DNA from: Xanthomonas fragariae
GTDB lineage: Bacteria > Pseudomonadota > Gammaproteobacteria > Xanthomonadales > Xanthomonadaceae
Direction: 5' to 3'
Assembly: GCF_900183975.1 (NCBI RefSeq)
Contig: NZ_LT853882.1
Coordinates: 434,001-498,000 of the forward strand
Length of the DNA stretch: 64,000 nt
The translations under genes were made by a program, and so were the position numbers. Below the pieces are notes generated by a model. The model was not told where the DNA came from and did not search any database. It worked only from the letters and a program-made list of their open reading frames with translations. Of this stretch, positions 40,562 through 49,913 are shown piece by piece; the first letter of the stretch is position 1, and the number at the start of each line of letters is the position of its first letter.

Positions 40562-40981
40562 TTACGCTTCGGCGAAGTGCGGCACGATCAGCGTGTCGCC
40601 GTGCGCGTGCTCTTCGATCACTTTGCGCTGCATCGCGGCTAGATACGCATCCAGCTCTTCGGTGGATGTGAACACATCGTTCAGCGGCACGGCCTTGACC
40701 ATGTCGAAGACCTTGCGGATCTGCGGTTGCGGGTTGGCCACCAGCACCTTGCCCTGGCGCGTCGTCAAGGCTTTGCGCGCCTTGAAGATGCAGCGGATGC
40801 CGGCGCTGGAGATGTATTCCAATGCGCTCAGATCCAGCACCAACGTGGTGATGCGGGTGCCCAGCAGCGGCGACAGCGCCGCGTCCAGCTCCTGATAGGT
40901 GTGGGTGTCCAGGCGCCCGGTCAGGATGACGCGTTGGCTGGTGTCTTGCGGCGGGTCGATCTGAATGGCGAGCGTGGTCAT
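40562..40981 (-). CDS. STAS-domain anti-sigma factor antagonist
   Basis: 139 residues from ATG 40981 (MTTLAIQIDPPQ). STAS domain with the phosphorylatable serine in LSALEYISSAGIRCIF near residue 55. Last gene of a three-gene operon; in such modules the STAS protein is bound by the kinase when phosphorylated state changes, switching a downstream target. Overlaps the upstream gene by four bases. Confidence 0.88.
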   Translation of the reverse strand: MTTLAIQIDPPQDTSQRVILTGRLDTHTYQELDAALSPLLGTRITTLVLDLSALEYISSAGIRCIFKARKALTTRQGKVLVANPQPQIRKVFDMVKAVPLNDVFTSTEELDAYLAAMQRKVIEEHAHGDTLIVPHFAEA

Positions 40982-41409
40982 GACAAAGCCTCGGGGATAG
41001 GGGCGTACGGGTGGAGCAGGGTGACGCGCACGATGTTGTATGCACCATCGCGGCTGTAGCCGATGTGATCGGCGAACTGATGTACCAAAAACAGTCCCAA
41101 ACCGCCGGTTGCGCGCTCGTCGAGCTCGGCATTCAGATCGGGCATGGGCGCCGCACACGGGTCGAATGCGCTGCCGGGGTCGTGCATCTCCAGCACCAGC
41201 GCCTGCAGGTCCAGTTGCAGTTGCAGGCGCAGCGGCTGGGCGGCGCACTGGCCGTGGGTGATCGCATTGCAGCCGAGCTCTTCCACGATCAGCCGCACCT
41301 GGCCGATGCGCTCGGCATGCAGGCCTTCGCGCGTCAGCGATTCTTCGAGCGCGTCGTTAGCGCCGGCCAGCTGGGCCAGCGACGGCACGATGGCCAGATC
41401 GAACTTCAT
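40978..41409 (-). CDS. RsbW/SpoIIAB-like anti-sigma factor kinase
   Basis: 143 residues from ATG 41409. GHKL ATPase fold: N box VRLIVEELGCNAITHG near 40-55 and G box DERATGGLGLFLVHQFADHIGY near 100-120. Serine kinase acting on the STAS protein encoded next. Overlaps both neighbours by four bases (ATGA). Confidence 0.88.
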   Translation of the reverse strand: MKFDLAIVPSLAQLAGANDALEESLTREGLHAERIGQVRLIVEELGCNAITHGQCAAQPLRLQLQLDLQALVLEMHDPGSAFDPCAAPMPDLNAELDERATGGLGLFLVHQFADHIGYSRDGAYNIVRVTLLHPYAPIPEALS

Positions 41410-43508
41410 GGGGTCGTTGCATTTCCGGGTGTGTCCCGGCCAGTTTCTGCGACCGATCCAGCATGCTCCTGGCGCAGCCGGATCGCCAGCAACGTGATGT
41501 CGTCGTACGGATCGGCCTTGCCGGTGAAGCGGGCGATGTCGGCAACCACTGCCTTGCACTGCGCCGCAGCACTGCGGCGCGGGTGCAGCGCGGCCAGCAG
41601 CCGGTTCAACCCGAAGCTGGCACCGTGTTCGTTCATCGCCTCGGTCACGCCATCGGTATAGCCCAGCAAGGTCTGCCCGGCCGTCATGCGGCCCTGCAGC
41701 ACCGGGTAGGACACCTGCGGCTCGATGCCCAACGGTGCACCGGTTTCCAGCGGCAACGGACGTGCCTTGCCGTCGATATCGATCAACAGCGGCGGCTCGT
41801 GGCCGGCGCTGGCCAGGCAGTACTCGCCGCTCATCACATCGATCAACCCGCACAGCACCGTGGCGAACATGCAGGTGTCGTTGTTCTCGGCCAGGCGTGT
41901 GGAGGCGGCGATCAAGATGCTGTCCGGGCGCGTGTGCCGGCGTGCGGCAATTTCCAGCATGCTCACCGCCCGCACCATGAACAAGGCTGCCGGCACGCCC
42001 TTGTCGGACACATCGCCTATCACGAACCACAACAATCCAGGTTCGGTTTCGACGAAGTGGTAAAAATCCCCGCCCACCGCCTTGGCCGGTTCCAGCCACG
42101 CGCAGGTTTCCAGATGCGAACTGGCGCGATCGAAGGTGCGCCCAGATGGCAACATCGCTTGCTGGATTTCGCGCGCAATCTGCAATTCGCTGTGCATGCG
42201 TTCGCGTGCGGCGGTCATCTCGCCGATCTCGGCGATGTGGTGACCGATCGCATCGCGCGCGCTATCGAACGCACGTGCCATCACGCCTACCTCGTCATTG
42301 CGTTCGATGTGTTGCAGCGGATACTCGAATTGGCCGCGTCGAAAATGCTCGGCGGTATCGGTCAATTCTTCGATCGGCCGGGTCAACTTGCGCGTAATCC
42401 GCCCCATCAACCACCACCACACCACCGCGCCCAGTAGCGCCGCCAATGACACCCATGCAGCCAGCCAGTTCAGGCCGGCCAACACATAGCCTTCCGATGC
42501 GGATAAGACGAAGGTCCAACCGCTGCGCCCCACCGCCGCGCTATGGGTGAGAAAGCGCTCGCCATCGGGGGCCGTGTGCGAGAACGAGATCGGCTGGCCT
42601 GCAGCGACCGCGCGCTGCAACGGCAGCAGGTCCGGTCGCGAACGCGCCACGTAGGCATCGAGCGTGCGATGCAGATTGAGTGCCGGATTTGGGCTGAATA
42701 CCAACATGCCTTCCGGCGATACCAGCATCGGCTGGATATTGGTATCGCGCGGCAACTGGTCGATGATGTTACGCAGATGGTGCAGCGGCAGTTCCACGCT
42801 GACCATCCCCACCGGCACCGCGTCCGGCGCATCCCCTGGCCGCCGCAGCGGCAGGTTGTAGCTGGTGTACAAGCCACCGCCATTCGCATCGATATAGGGC
42901 TCGGACCACCACGCGCGCCCCTCGCGCCGGGTGCGTAGATACCACGGCATCGCGCGGTAGTCGTAGCCCAATGCCAATGCCGACGTCTCGACGGTACGCG
43001 TGCCATCGCGATGCACGTACCAGACAAACCCGGCGTCGCCGGCTTTTTGCGTGCGCGGCTCGATGATCAGGCGCGCCGCGCCGATATCCGGGTCGCCAGT
43101 GAGCGTCGCCAGCAACAACGCACGCAGATTGAACGGCTGCAGGCCAACGCCACCACTGCTGGCCGCCAATGTGCGGCCACTTACCTGCGCCGAGTCCAGC
43201 ATCGCCGCCAAGCTGCGCGCGGTCTGCTCGGTCAAGCTATTCACCTCGGTGCGCGCGGCCTCCACCAACTCGGCCCGCGCACCCAAATAGAATACCGTCC
43301 CCAACACCGCCAGCAACACCACCAACACGGCGGTGGTCGCCAGCAGCACACGCATGCGCAAGCTGTTGCGCCAGTGCACGCGTGGGGTGACCGGTGTTGG
43401 TTGTGGCAGTGATCGAGGAAGGGTGGCGATGGCACGCTCTCCCTGGCGGCGGATGCGCTTGATCATGGCAGCTTTGCTGTCGTGCATAACAGGTTGCAGC
43501 GGTCGCAT
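41406..43508 (-). CDS. RsbU-like PP2C phosphatase with periplasmic sensor and HAMP
   Basis: About 700 residues. One N-terminal membrane helix (LLATTAVLVVLLAVLGTVFYL), a large periplasmic Cache-like sensor (about 80-340), second helix (LAAWVSLAALLGAVVWWWLMG), HAMP (ITRKLTRPIEELTDTAEHFRRG), coiled coil REIQQAMLPSG, and a SpoIIE phosphatase domain (VGGDFYHFVETEPGLLWFVIGDVSDKGVPAALFM; DPYDDITLLAIR). It senses an outside signal and dephosphorylates the STAS partner. No sigma factor gene is adjacent. Start uncertain (43508, or ATG 43487). Confidence 0.88.
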   Translation of the reverse strand: MRPLQPVMHDSKAAMIKRIRRQGERAIATLPRSLPQPTPVTPRVHWRNSLRMRVLLATTAVLVVLLAVLGTVFYLGARAELVEAARTEVNSLTEQTARSLAAMLDSAQVSGRTLAASSGGVGLQPFNLRALLLATLTGDPDIGAARLIIEPRTQKAGDAGFVWYVHRDGTRTVETSALALGYDYRAMPWYLRTRREGRAWWSEPYIDANGGGLYTSYNLPLRRPGDAPDAVPVGMVSVELPLHHLRNIIDQLPRDTNIQPMLVSPEGMLVFSPNPALNLHRTLDAYVARSRPDLLPLQRAVAAGQPISFSHTAPDGERFLTHSAAVGRSGWTFVLSASEGYVLAGLNWLAAWVSLAALLGAVVWWWLMGRITRKLTRPIEELTDTAEHFRRGQFEYPLQHIERNDEVGVMARAFDSARDAIGHHIAEIGEMTAARERMHSELQIAREIQQAMLPSGRTFDRASSHLETCAWLEPAKAVGGDFYHFVETEPGLLWFVIGDVSDKGVPAALFMVRAVSMLEIAARRHTRPDSILIAASTRLAENNDTCMFATVLCGLIDVMSGEYCLASAGHEPPLLIDIDGKARPLPLETGAPLGIEPQVSYPVLQGRMTAGQTLLGYTDGVTEAMNEHGASFGLNRLLAALHPRRSAAAQCKAVVADIARFTGKADPYDDITLLAIRLRQEHAGSVAETGRDTPGNATTP

Positions 43509-43583
43509 CCCCAGGCGCGGTACCTTGACCTGCCGGGCGCCAGCGGACTAGGTTGGCTTCCCCTATCGCCATGGAGGCCGGTC

Positions 43584-44252
43584 TTGCGCCAGACTCTCAC
43601 ACCGAGCCTGCTGGCCCTTTTGCTTACGGCCTGTAGCGCCCCGGAGACCAGCATGACCCAGACCCCATCCCCCGCTACCGAGGCTGCCGCAGAAGCCGAT
43701 GTGGAAGCAGGCGGGCGCGGCCTTGTCAAGTTGAATCCCAGCCCGCGCAAGGCATTCGAGGTCACGCTGACCTTGGACAAGGCGCCTAGTGCGTTCGGTC
43801 TCGTGCGGGGTGCGGCGCAGTACGACGTCGTCAACGAGCAGGAATGCGGCAAGATCCAGCACGAAACCGGCACCGCCGGGCGCATCACCAGCCAGGAAGA
43901 CTTCGTGCTCAAGAAGATCTCCGACACCGAATACCGCGGCACCGTCTATCTGGACCTGATGCAGGACGAAGACTATTACGGCCGCGGCGTCTGTCATTGG
44001 GAATTCAGCGGTGCCAGCGTGCTGCTCAAGGCCACCGGTGCGGAAGCGGAGACGCGGTTTCTGTCGTTTATCGAAGCGGCCACCGTGACCGGCCAGCAGG
44101 CTTCGACCAAGCATTACTGGAGAGAGCGCTATCCGCGTTCAGAAATGAGCGATTTCCCGGACATGGGTAAGCGCGACGTTGAAGAATTTAAGCCGGAGAT
44201 TCGCGATAATCTCTTCATCATCACATTGGCCGCCAAGGAAGCCGCGCCATGA
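43584..44252 (+). CDS. Putative X-Tfi immunity lipoprotein
   Basis: 222 residues. The TTG start at 43584 has GGAGG six bases before it and gives a proper lipoprotein signal (LTPSLLALLLTACS, lipobox Cys near 16); the frame opens earlier without a signal. The mature part is mixed, with one C-E-C-G-x-x pair (EQECGKI, GVCHWEF). It ends in an ATGA overlap with the lipase effector, the order seen for type IV secretion immunity proteins in Xanthomonas (compare XAC0573-XAC0574 of X. citri). A periplasmic lipoprotein fits protection against a phospholipase delivered to the periplasm. Assignment by context. Confidence 0.72.
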   Translation: MRQTLTPSLLALLLTACSAPETSMTQTPSPATEAAAEADVEAGGRGLVKLNPSPRKAFEVTLTLDKAPSAFGLVRGAAQYDVVNEQECGKIQHETGTAGRITSQEDFVLKKISDTEYRGTVYLDLMQDEDYYGRGVCHWEFSGASVLLKATGAEAETRFLSFIEAATVTGQQASTKHYWRERYPRSEMSDFPDMGKRDVEEFKPEIRDNLFIITLAAKEAAP

Positions 44253-44312
44253 CCATCCCGTCTCAGCAATATGCTGGCTTGTCGGAAGATGTTTATAAGG
44301 ACCGCGCCCTAG

Positions 44313-45167
44313 AGCGTGTTATGAACTTTGAAAGAGGGTGGCTGCATTTCCAAGCATCAGGATCGTGAAGACGACGAAGTGCAAACCGGCCAAGGTTTCC
44401 GGCAATCGCTCGTAGTCGCGTGCCAGCCGTCTGAAACGATTGGCCCATCCGAAGCTGCGCTCGACAACCCAACGGCGCGGCAGCAAGACAAAGCCTTTTT
44501 TCGCTTCTTGCAGCTTGATCACTTGCAACTCAATGCCTTCTTCCGTGGCCGCCTGCGCCGGTTCTTGACCGGTGTAGCCCTGATCAACAAAGGCGATCTT
44601 GACCGTTTCACCGGTCACGTGTTGTACCTCTTGTGCCAACGATCGGACTTGCGCGCGCTCCTGCTCATTAGCCGGCGTCACCTGGACAGCGAGCAGATGT
44701 CCAAGCGTATCGACGGCCATGTGTACCTTGCTGCCTTTCTTGCGTTTATAGCCATCGTATCCAGCACGCGGCCCGCTTTCGCAGGTGGACTGCAGCGTGC
44801 GAGCATCGAAAATGACCGCGCTCGGCTGGCCTTTTTTCCCTTGCGCCACACGCAAGAGTGAGCGCAGATCACTGACCATGGCCTCAAAGCAGCCCGCTTG
44901 CAGCCAGCGCTGTGTTTGCTGATACACCGCTTCCCAGGGCGGAAAATCGTTGGGAAGCAATCGCCATGGTGCGCCGGCGCGCGCGATCCACCGCAGTGCG
45001 TTGAACATCGCGCGTAGCTCATACTTGCGCTGCGGTGCCTGCACGTCCATCAGCGTCAAATAGGGAGCCGCAAAGGCCCATTCTTCGTCGGAAATATCGG
45101 TGGAATAAGGCTTACGAGGCTTCATCCGTATACGTTAGCGTGACAAGGGCAAAGTTCATAACACGCT
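44313..45167 (-). mobile_element. IS5-family insertion sequence, complete
   Basis: 855 bp with perfect 18-bp inverted repeats (AGCGTGTTATGAACTTTG at 44313-44330 and its complement at 45150-45167) and a CTAG target duplication (44309-44312 and 45168-45171). It looks intact and recent. The small target duplication and ends fit the IS427-like subgroup. Confidence 0.9.
44319..45125 (-). CDS. IS5-family transposase
   Basis: 268 residues, single uninterrupted frame, starting MKPRKPYSTDISDEEW. N-terminal DUF4096-type region (YSTDISDEEWAFAAPYL; WRLLPNDFPPWEAVYQQTQRW) and a DDE core: VIFDARTLQSTCESG, IAFVDQGYTGQEPA, and the YREK-like WVVERSFGWANRFRRLARDYE. The terminal repeats flank the gene by 6 and 42 bp. 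Probably active. Confidence 0.93.
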   Translation of the reverse strand: MKPRKPYSTDISDEEWAFAAPYLTLMDVQAPQRKYELRAMFNALRWIARAGAPWRLLPNDFPPWEAVYQQTQRWLQAGCFEAMVSDLRSLLRVAQGKKGQPSAVIFDARTLQSTCESGPRAGYDGYKRKKGSKVHMAVDTLGHLLAVQVTPANEQERAQVRSLAQEVQHVTGETVKIAFVDQGYTGQEPAQAATEEGIELQVIKLQEAKKGFVLLPRRWVVERSFGWANRFRRLARDYERLPETLAGLHFVVFTILMLGNAATLFQSS

Positions 45168-46430
45168 CTAGGTAGACGCGTACCGGGCCAAGAAGAGATT
45201 GTCACGATCGAGGGGCAGCGTTACGCCGTTCTCGACCACGTCAACAACAAGTCCACTTGCTATCAAGGCACGATCTATCGCCGCAGAGGCAGTGGCGAGA
45301 TCGTGGTTGCGCATCGAGGCACCGAGGGCGCTGTCAATGACATTCTCACCGACACGACCATGATCACCTCGCGGACCAATCCGCAAGCAGCCGATGCGTT
45401 GGCGCTGACCAAAAACGCTTTGGGCTACGCAAAGGAGCTCGGCAAGGAAGAGGGGCGCACCCCCGAAGTCACCGTCACCGGCCATTCCCTCGGCGGTGCA
45501 CTTGCCCAGGTCTCCGCGCACCATTACGACCTCAAATGCGAAACCTTCAATTCGTATGGCGCAGTCAGCCTGAGCTATCGGATTCTGGAAGGCGGCAATA
45601 GCGTAATCAACCATGTGATGGCGTCGGACCCGGTGAGCGCAGCGTCGCCGCATTTCGGACAGGTTCGCATTTACGCCAAGCCAGATGAAATCGCCACGTT
45701 GAGTGGTGCCGGCTACAGCAACAGCAAGGCCAACTTCCTGATCCCGGACTATCCGTTGGTGGCTGCCGGCGCCTCGCTGGGCGCGCACAAGCTGGGCAAC
45801 TTCCTTGGCGAGCATTCGGCGCTCACCGATCCCAACGCGCGACCGCTTGCCGAGCAGAACAAGCGCATGATCGACGAATACCGGGGCGATGTGGATGGGC
45901 TCCGTACCGGCACCACCATCCTGACGCGCAGCGCGCGGGGTCTCGGCCAGGACGCCATCGACGCCTTCCGCGGCCCGCTTGCACCGGGCGAACCCGCCAA
46001 GCGCGACGCGCGCGAGCACGGCAACGAACACACCTTCCTGCGCATCGATCAGCCAGGGCATGTGGGTAATGCGTTGTTTCAGGATGCACAACGTGGCGTG
46101 CACGCGCAGGACGCACGTGTAGGACGCACTCCCGACCAGCACAGTGCCCAGTTGTCCGGCGCGCTGGCATCGGAAATGCACTCGGTGGGCGGCAAGCGCA
46201 TCGACGAGGTGGTGATGAGCCCCGATGCATCGCGCACCTTCGCCGTGCAGGGTCGCGCGGATGATCCGGCCCAGTTGCGTGTTAACGTGGAGACGATAAC
46301 CGCCATCAACATCTCGCTAGAGCAGAGCAGTCAGCGCGTCGCTGAAAATGTAGCGTGTCAGTCGGCGGCGTTGGAACCGCAGCAATCACAGCCCCAGCAG
46401 CAACAGCAGTGTGCACGCTTGATGTGCTGA

Positions 46431-46893
46431 GCGCGTTCACCCGTTAGCGGCGTAAGGGTGTTGCTTTACCCGGCCAGCATCCGGCACGCGGCGTTGCTTC
46501 AATCCTCACAACTGTCTCCATCGAAGGTTGCAAAAAAACGCCGGCCAGCCCGGCGTTCTCCCTTCCATCGCGCAATGATGCGTTGATTTCCTGCTGCAAT
46601 CGCACAACAACGCGCTGACGAAAATATCGCGCGCTCGCTATGTCAGCATTTTTTCGCTTTGAGAATCGCCAAGGGCGCCGACGTCAGCCAGCTCAATCAA
46701 CCTGAGCCGGTCATTTGGTCGCGCAGCTCAACCCGGCCCGCCGCCGCCCGCCATCCCACGCACAACACCGCCTCCCCTCCCATTCCATACGCACCCGTAG
46801 CGAGGTGTGCCAATAGGTGCGTGCGGTACACTTGGGGGTTCACGAATTCACGATGTCGACACACCCGCGGGGTGTGTCCCCCCGGGAGCGCTA
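46431..46893. other. Intergenic region upstream of aceE
   Basis: No gene seen. At 46532-46557 lies a hairpin AACGCCGG ... CCGGCGTT with seven A before it, so the T tract is on the minus strand; on the plus strand it may still end transcription of the effector gene. AT-richer DNA (46610-46660, including GTCAGCATTTTTTCGC) precedes aceE and could hold its promoter. Confidence 0.45.
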
Positions 46894-49581
46894 ATGAACT
46901 GGTTGAACGAAGTGCTGCACAACGATCCGAACCCGCTTGAGACGCAGGAGTGGCTCGAATCGATCAAGGCCGTCATCGACGTCGAAGGCCCGGAGCGCGC
47001 CCATCAGCTGCTGGAAGGCATGGTCGAACAGACCCGCCGCGCCGGCGCTTACCTGCCGTTTTCGCCCACTACCGAGTACGTTAACACCATCGCACCGGTC
47101 AACGAGGCCAAGCACCCCGGCGACTCGGCGCTGGAGTGGAAGATCCGCTCGATCATCCGCTGGAACGCCATGGCCACGGTCGTGCGGGCAAACCGCAAGC
47201 CGGGCGACCTGGGTGGCCACATCGCCTCGTTCGCTTCCAGCGCAACGCTCTACGATGTGGGCTTCAACCACTTCTGGCGTGCGCCCTCGGACACGCATCC
47301 GGGCGACCTGCTGTTCATTCAGGGTCACAGCGCCCCGGGCATCTACGCACGCGCCTTCCTCGAAGGCCGCATCACCCAGGCCCAGCTGGACAACTTCCGT
47401 ATGGAAGTGGACGGTCAGGGCATCTCGTCCTACCCGCACCCGTGGCTGATGCCCGAGTTCTGGCAGACCCCCACCGTGTCGATGGGCCTGGGCCCGCTGG
47501 CCGCCATCTACCAGGCGCAGTTCATGCGCTACCTGGAAAACCGCGGCCTGATTGAGAAGTCCGACCGCAAGGTGTGGTGCTTCATCGGCGACGGTGAGAG
47601 CGACGAGCCGGAAACCCTCGGCGCCATCGCACTGGCCGGCCGCGAAGGCCTCGATAACTTGATCTTCGTGGTCAACTGCAACCTGCAGCGCCTGGACGGC
47701 CCGGTGCGCGGCAACGGCAAGATCATCCAGGAACTGGAAGGAGTCTTCCGTGGCGGCGGCTGGAATGTCATCAAGCTGCTCTGGGGCGGTTACTGGGACG
47801 CCCTGCTGGCCAAGGACAGCGACGGCGTGCTGCGCAAGCTGATGATGGAAACCGTCGACGGCGAATACCAGAACTGCAAGGCCTTCGGCGGCGCCTACAC
47901 GCGCGCCAACTTCTTCGGTAAATATCCGGAGACCGCGGCCATGGTCGCTGGCCTGTCCGACGAAGACATCTGGCGCCTGAACCGTGGCGGCCACGATCCG
48001 CACAAGGTGTACGCCGCCTACCACCAGGCCGTGAACACCACCGGCATGCCCACCGTGATCCTGGCCAAGACCGTCAAGGGCTACGGCATGGGTTCGGCAG
48101 GTGAGGCGCTCAACCCCACCCACCAGACCAAAAAGCTGGACGACGCGGCGGTCAAGCACTTCCGCGACCGCTTCAACATCCCGGTCACCGACGCACAGCT
48201 GGAAGACGGCCAGGTGCCGTTCTACCACCCCGGCGAAGATTCCCCGGAAGTGCAGTACCTCAAGGAACGCCGCAATGTGCTGGGCGGCTTCCTGCCTTCG
48301 CGCCGTCCCAAGGCCAGCAAGTCGTTTGTGGCGCCCACGCTCGACAAGTTCGAGCGCCTGCTCAAAGACAGCGGCGAGCGCAGCTATTCCACCACCATGT
48401 CGTTCGTGCAGAGCCTCAACATCGCCCTGCGCGACAAGGAACTTGGCCCGCGTATCGTGCCGATCGTGGCCGATGAAGCGCGTACGTTCGGCATGGAAGG
48501 GATGTTCCGCCAGATCGGCATCTACGCCCCGTTCGGCCAGAAGTACAAGCCGGTCGATGCCGACCAGTTGATGTACTACCGCGAAGACCAGACCGGCCAG
48601 GTGCTGCAGCAGGGCATCAGCGAGCCGGGCGCAATCGCCTCCTGGATGGCCGCCGGCACCAGCTACTCGGTGTCCGATGTACCGATGCTGCCGTTCTACA
48701 TCTACTACTCCATGTTCGGTTTCCAACGCGTGGGCGATATCGCCTGGCAGGCAGCGGACATGCGCACGCGTGGCTTCCTGCTCGGCGGCACCGCCGGCCG
48801 CACCACGCTCAATGGCGAAGGCCTGCAGCACGAAGACGGCTTCAGCCAGGTCATCGCCGGCTCCATCCCCAACGTGCGCAGCTTTGATCCGACCTTCGGC
48901 TTCGAAGTCACCGTCATCATGCAGCATGGCATGAAGGCGATGATGGAAGACCAGATTGACGAGTACTACTACATCACCCTGATGAACGAAAACTACGCCC
49001 ACCCCGGCATGCCGGACGGCGCAGCCGAGGGCATCATCAAGGGCATGTATCTGCTCAAAGACGCCGGCAAGCCTAAGAAGGGCGAACTGCGCGTGCAGCT
49101 GCTGGGCAGCGGCACCATCCTGCGCGAGGCCATTGCCGCGGCCGAGCTGCTAGACAAGGACTTCGGCGTCACCGCCGACATCTGGTCCTGCCCCAGCCTC
49201 AACGAAGTGCGCCGCGACGGCTACGCCGTGGAACGCTGGAACCGCCTGCACCCGGAAGCCGAACAGCGCAAGCCCTACGTCACCCAGCTGCTGGAAGGCC
49301 GCCAGGGCCCGGCGATTGCCGCAACCGACTACGTACGCGCCTTCGCCGACCAGATCCGCGCCTTCGTCCCGATGACCTACACCGTCCTCGGCACGGATGG
49401 CTTCGGCCGCTCGGACACGCGTGCGAATCTGCGTCGCTTCTTTGAGGTCGATCGCTACTACATCGCGCATGCGGCGATTGCCGCGCTTGCTAAGGATGGG
49501 AAGATGACGGGTAAGGATGTGGCGCGGGCGATTGAGCAGTACGGGATTGATCCTGAGAAGGGGAATCCGGTTGGGGTTTGA
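46894..49581 (+). CDS. aceE: Pyruvate dehydrogenase E1 component, homodimeric type
   Basis: Decarboxylates pyruvate and acetylates lipoyl-E2 in the pyruvate dehydrogenase complex. 895 residues from ATG 46894 (MNWLNEVLHNDPNPLETQEW), close to E. coli AceE. Thiamine diphosphate site GDGESDEPETLGAIALAGREGLDNLIFVVNCNLQRLDGPVRGNG near 230-265, and GYGMGSAGEALNPTHQTKKL. Frame opens earlier at 46807 but CGGGAGCG lies just before 46894. Terminator at 49592 follows; no E2 gene is next, so aceE is separated from its partners by an accessory island. Confidence 0.96.
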   Translation: MNWLNEVLHNDPNPLETQEWLESIKAVIDVEGPERAHQLLEGMVEQTRRAGAYLPFSPTTEYVNTIAPVNEAKHPGDSALEWKIRSIIRWNAMATVVRANRKPGDLGGHIASFASSATLYDVGFNHFWRAPSDTHPGDLLFIQGHSAPGIYARAFLEGRITQAQLDNFRMEVDGQGISSYPHPWLMPEFWQTPTVSMGLGPLAAIYQAQFMRYLENRGLIEKSDRKVWCFIGDGESDEPETLGAIALAGREGLDNLIFVVNCNLQRLDGPVRGNGKIIQELEGVFRGGGWNVIKLLWGGYWDALLAKDSDGVLRKLMMETVDGEYQNCKAFGGAYTRANFFGKYPETAAMVAGLSDEDIWRLNRGGHDPHKVYAAYHQAVNTTGMPTVILAKTVKGYGMGSAGEALNPTHQTKKLDDAAVKHFRDRFNIPVTDAQLEDGQVPFYHPGEDSPEVQYLKERRNVLGGFLPSRRPKASKSFVAPTLDKFERLLKDSGERSYSTTMSFVQSLNIALRDKELGPRIVPIVADEARTFGMEGMFRQIGIYAPFGQKYKPVDADQLMYYREDQTGQVLQQGISEPGAIASWMAAGTSYSVSDVPMLPFYIYYSMFGFQRVGDIAWQAADMRTRGFLLGGTAGRTTLNGEGLQHEDGFSQVIAGSIPNVRSFDPTFGFEVTVIMQHGMKAMMEDQIDEYYYITLMNENYAHPGMPDGAAEGIIKGMYLLKDAGKPKKGELRVQLLGSGTILREAIAAAELLDKDFGVTADIWSCPSLNEVRRDGYAVERWNRLHPEAEQRKPYVTQLLEGRQGPAIAATDYVRAFADQIRAFVPMTYTVLGTDGFGRSDTRANLRRFFEVDRYYIAHAAIAALAKDGKMTGKDVARAIEQYGIDPEKGNPVGV

Positions 49582-49591
49582 TTGTAAAAAG

Positions 49592-49616
49592 AAGGCGCCT
49601 TAGGGCGCCTTTTTTA
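49592..49616 (+). terminator. aceE terminator
   Basis: AAGGCGCC, 4-nt loop, GGCGCCTT then TTTTA. It lies 10 bp after the aceE stop and marks the left boundary of the AT-richer island. Confidence 0.88.
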
Positions 49617-49913
49617 TAGCTAGTGGCGATTTAAAGGTTTACAGGAGAATGTAGGATGGGTTTAGTGCCGTGCCGCAGGAGGTATGACGTGGCGTTTGAG
49701 TTGCAGTCGCGAGTTACCCAGGTAAATAAGATTGTATGCTGCCAATTGCTAGAGGTTAGGTAAGAAACATAATTTCTCTGCTCCAATCAGTGTCGGATTG
49801 CACACTTCAAGCGAAGTGGCGGTTTGGTCAGTGGTCCTCTGCAGTGCTTATGGGCTATCCTTTACTGATCGAACCATATCCATTTGAGCCACAACACAGG
49901 AAGTCGGCAGCGT
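49617..49913. promoter_or_regulatory. AT-rich region upstream of the ATPase/HNH pair
   Basis: 297 bp without a gene, visibly richer in A and T than the chromosome on either side. It should hold the promoter for the downstream pair; I cannot assign specific boxes. Confidence 0.4.

Larger units (their letters stand above)
44249..46430 (+). pseudogene. X-Tfe lipase effector with XVIPCD, split by an IS5-family insertion
   Basis: Codons 1-21 (MTIPSQQYAGLSEDVYKDRAL) lie at 44249-44311. An 855-bp IS interrupts, and the frame resumes at 45171 (GRRVPGQEEIVTIEGQRYAV). Removing the IS and one CTAG copy restores an unbroken 440-residue protein. It has a class 3 lipase domain with GHSLGGALAQ (Ser nucleophile) and a C-terminal XVIPCD, the Xanthomonadales VirD4-interacting domain (PGHVGNALFQDAQ, GRTPDQHSAQL, SRTFAVQGRADDPAQLRVNV, then a Gln-rich tail). 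Such proteins are injected into rival bacteria by the type IV secretion system. A GTG at 45303 could begin a truncated product. Confidence 0.9.

Noticed and set aside
45303..46430. Independent lipase gene starting at the GTG at 45303
   Set aside because: The frame joins exactly to codons 1-21 across the IS, so this is the back part of a split gene, not a separate one.
46891..49002. 703-codon open frame on the minus strand inside aceE
   Set aside because: Shadow frame with His/Val/Gly-rich composition opposite an intact pyruvate dehydrogenase gene.
49884..49913. TTG start at 49884 for the ATPase gene
   Set aside because: The ATG at 49914 has a properly spaced AGGAAG, while the TTG lacks a ribosome site.
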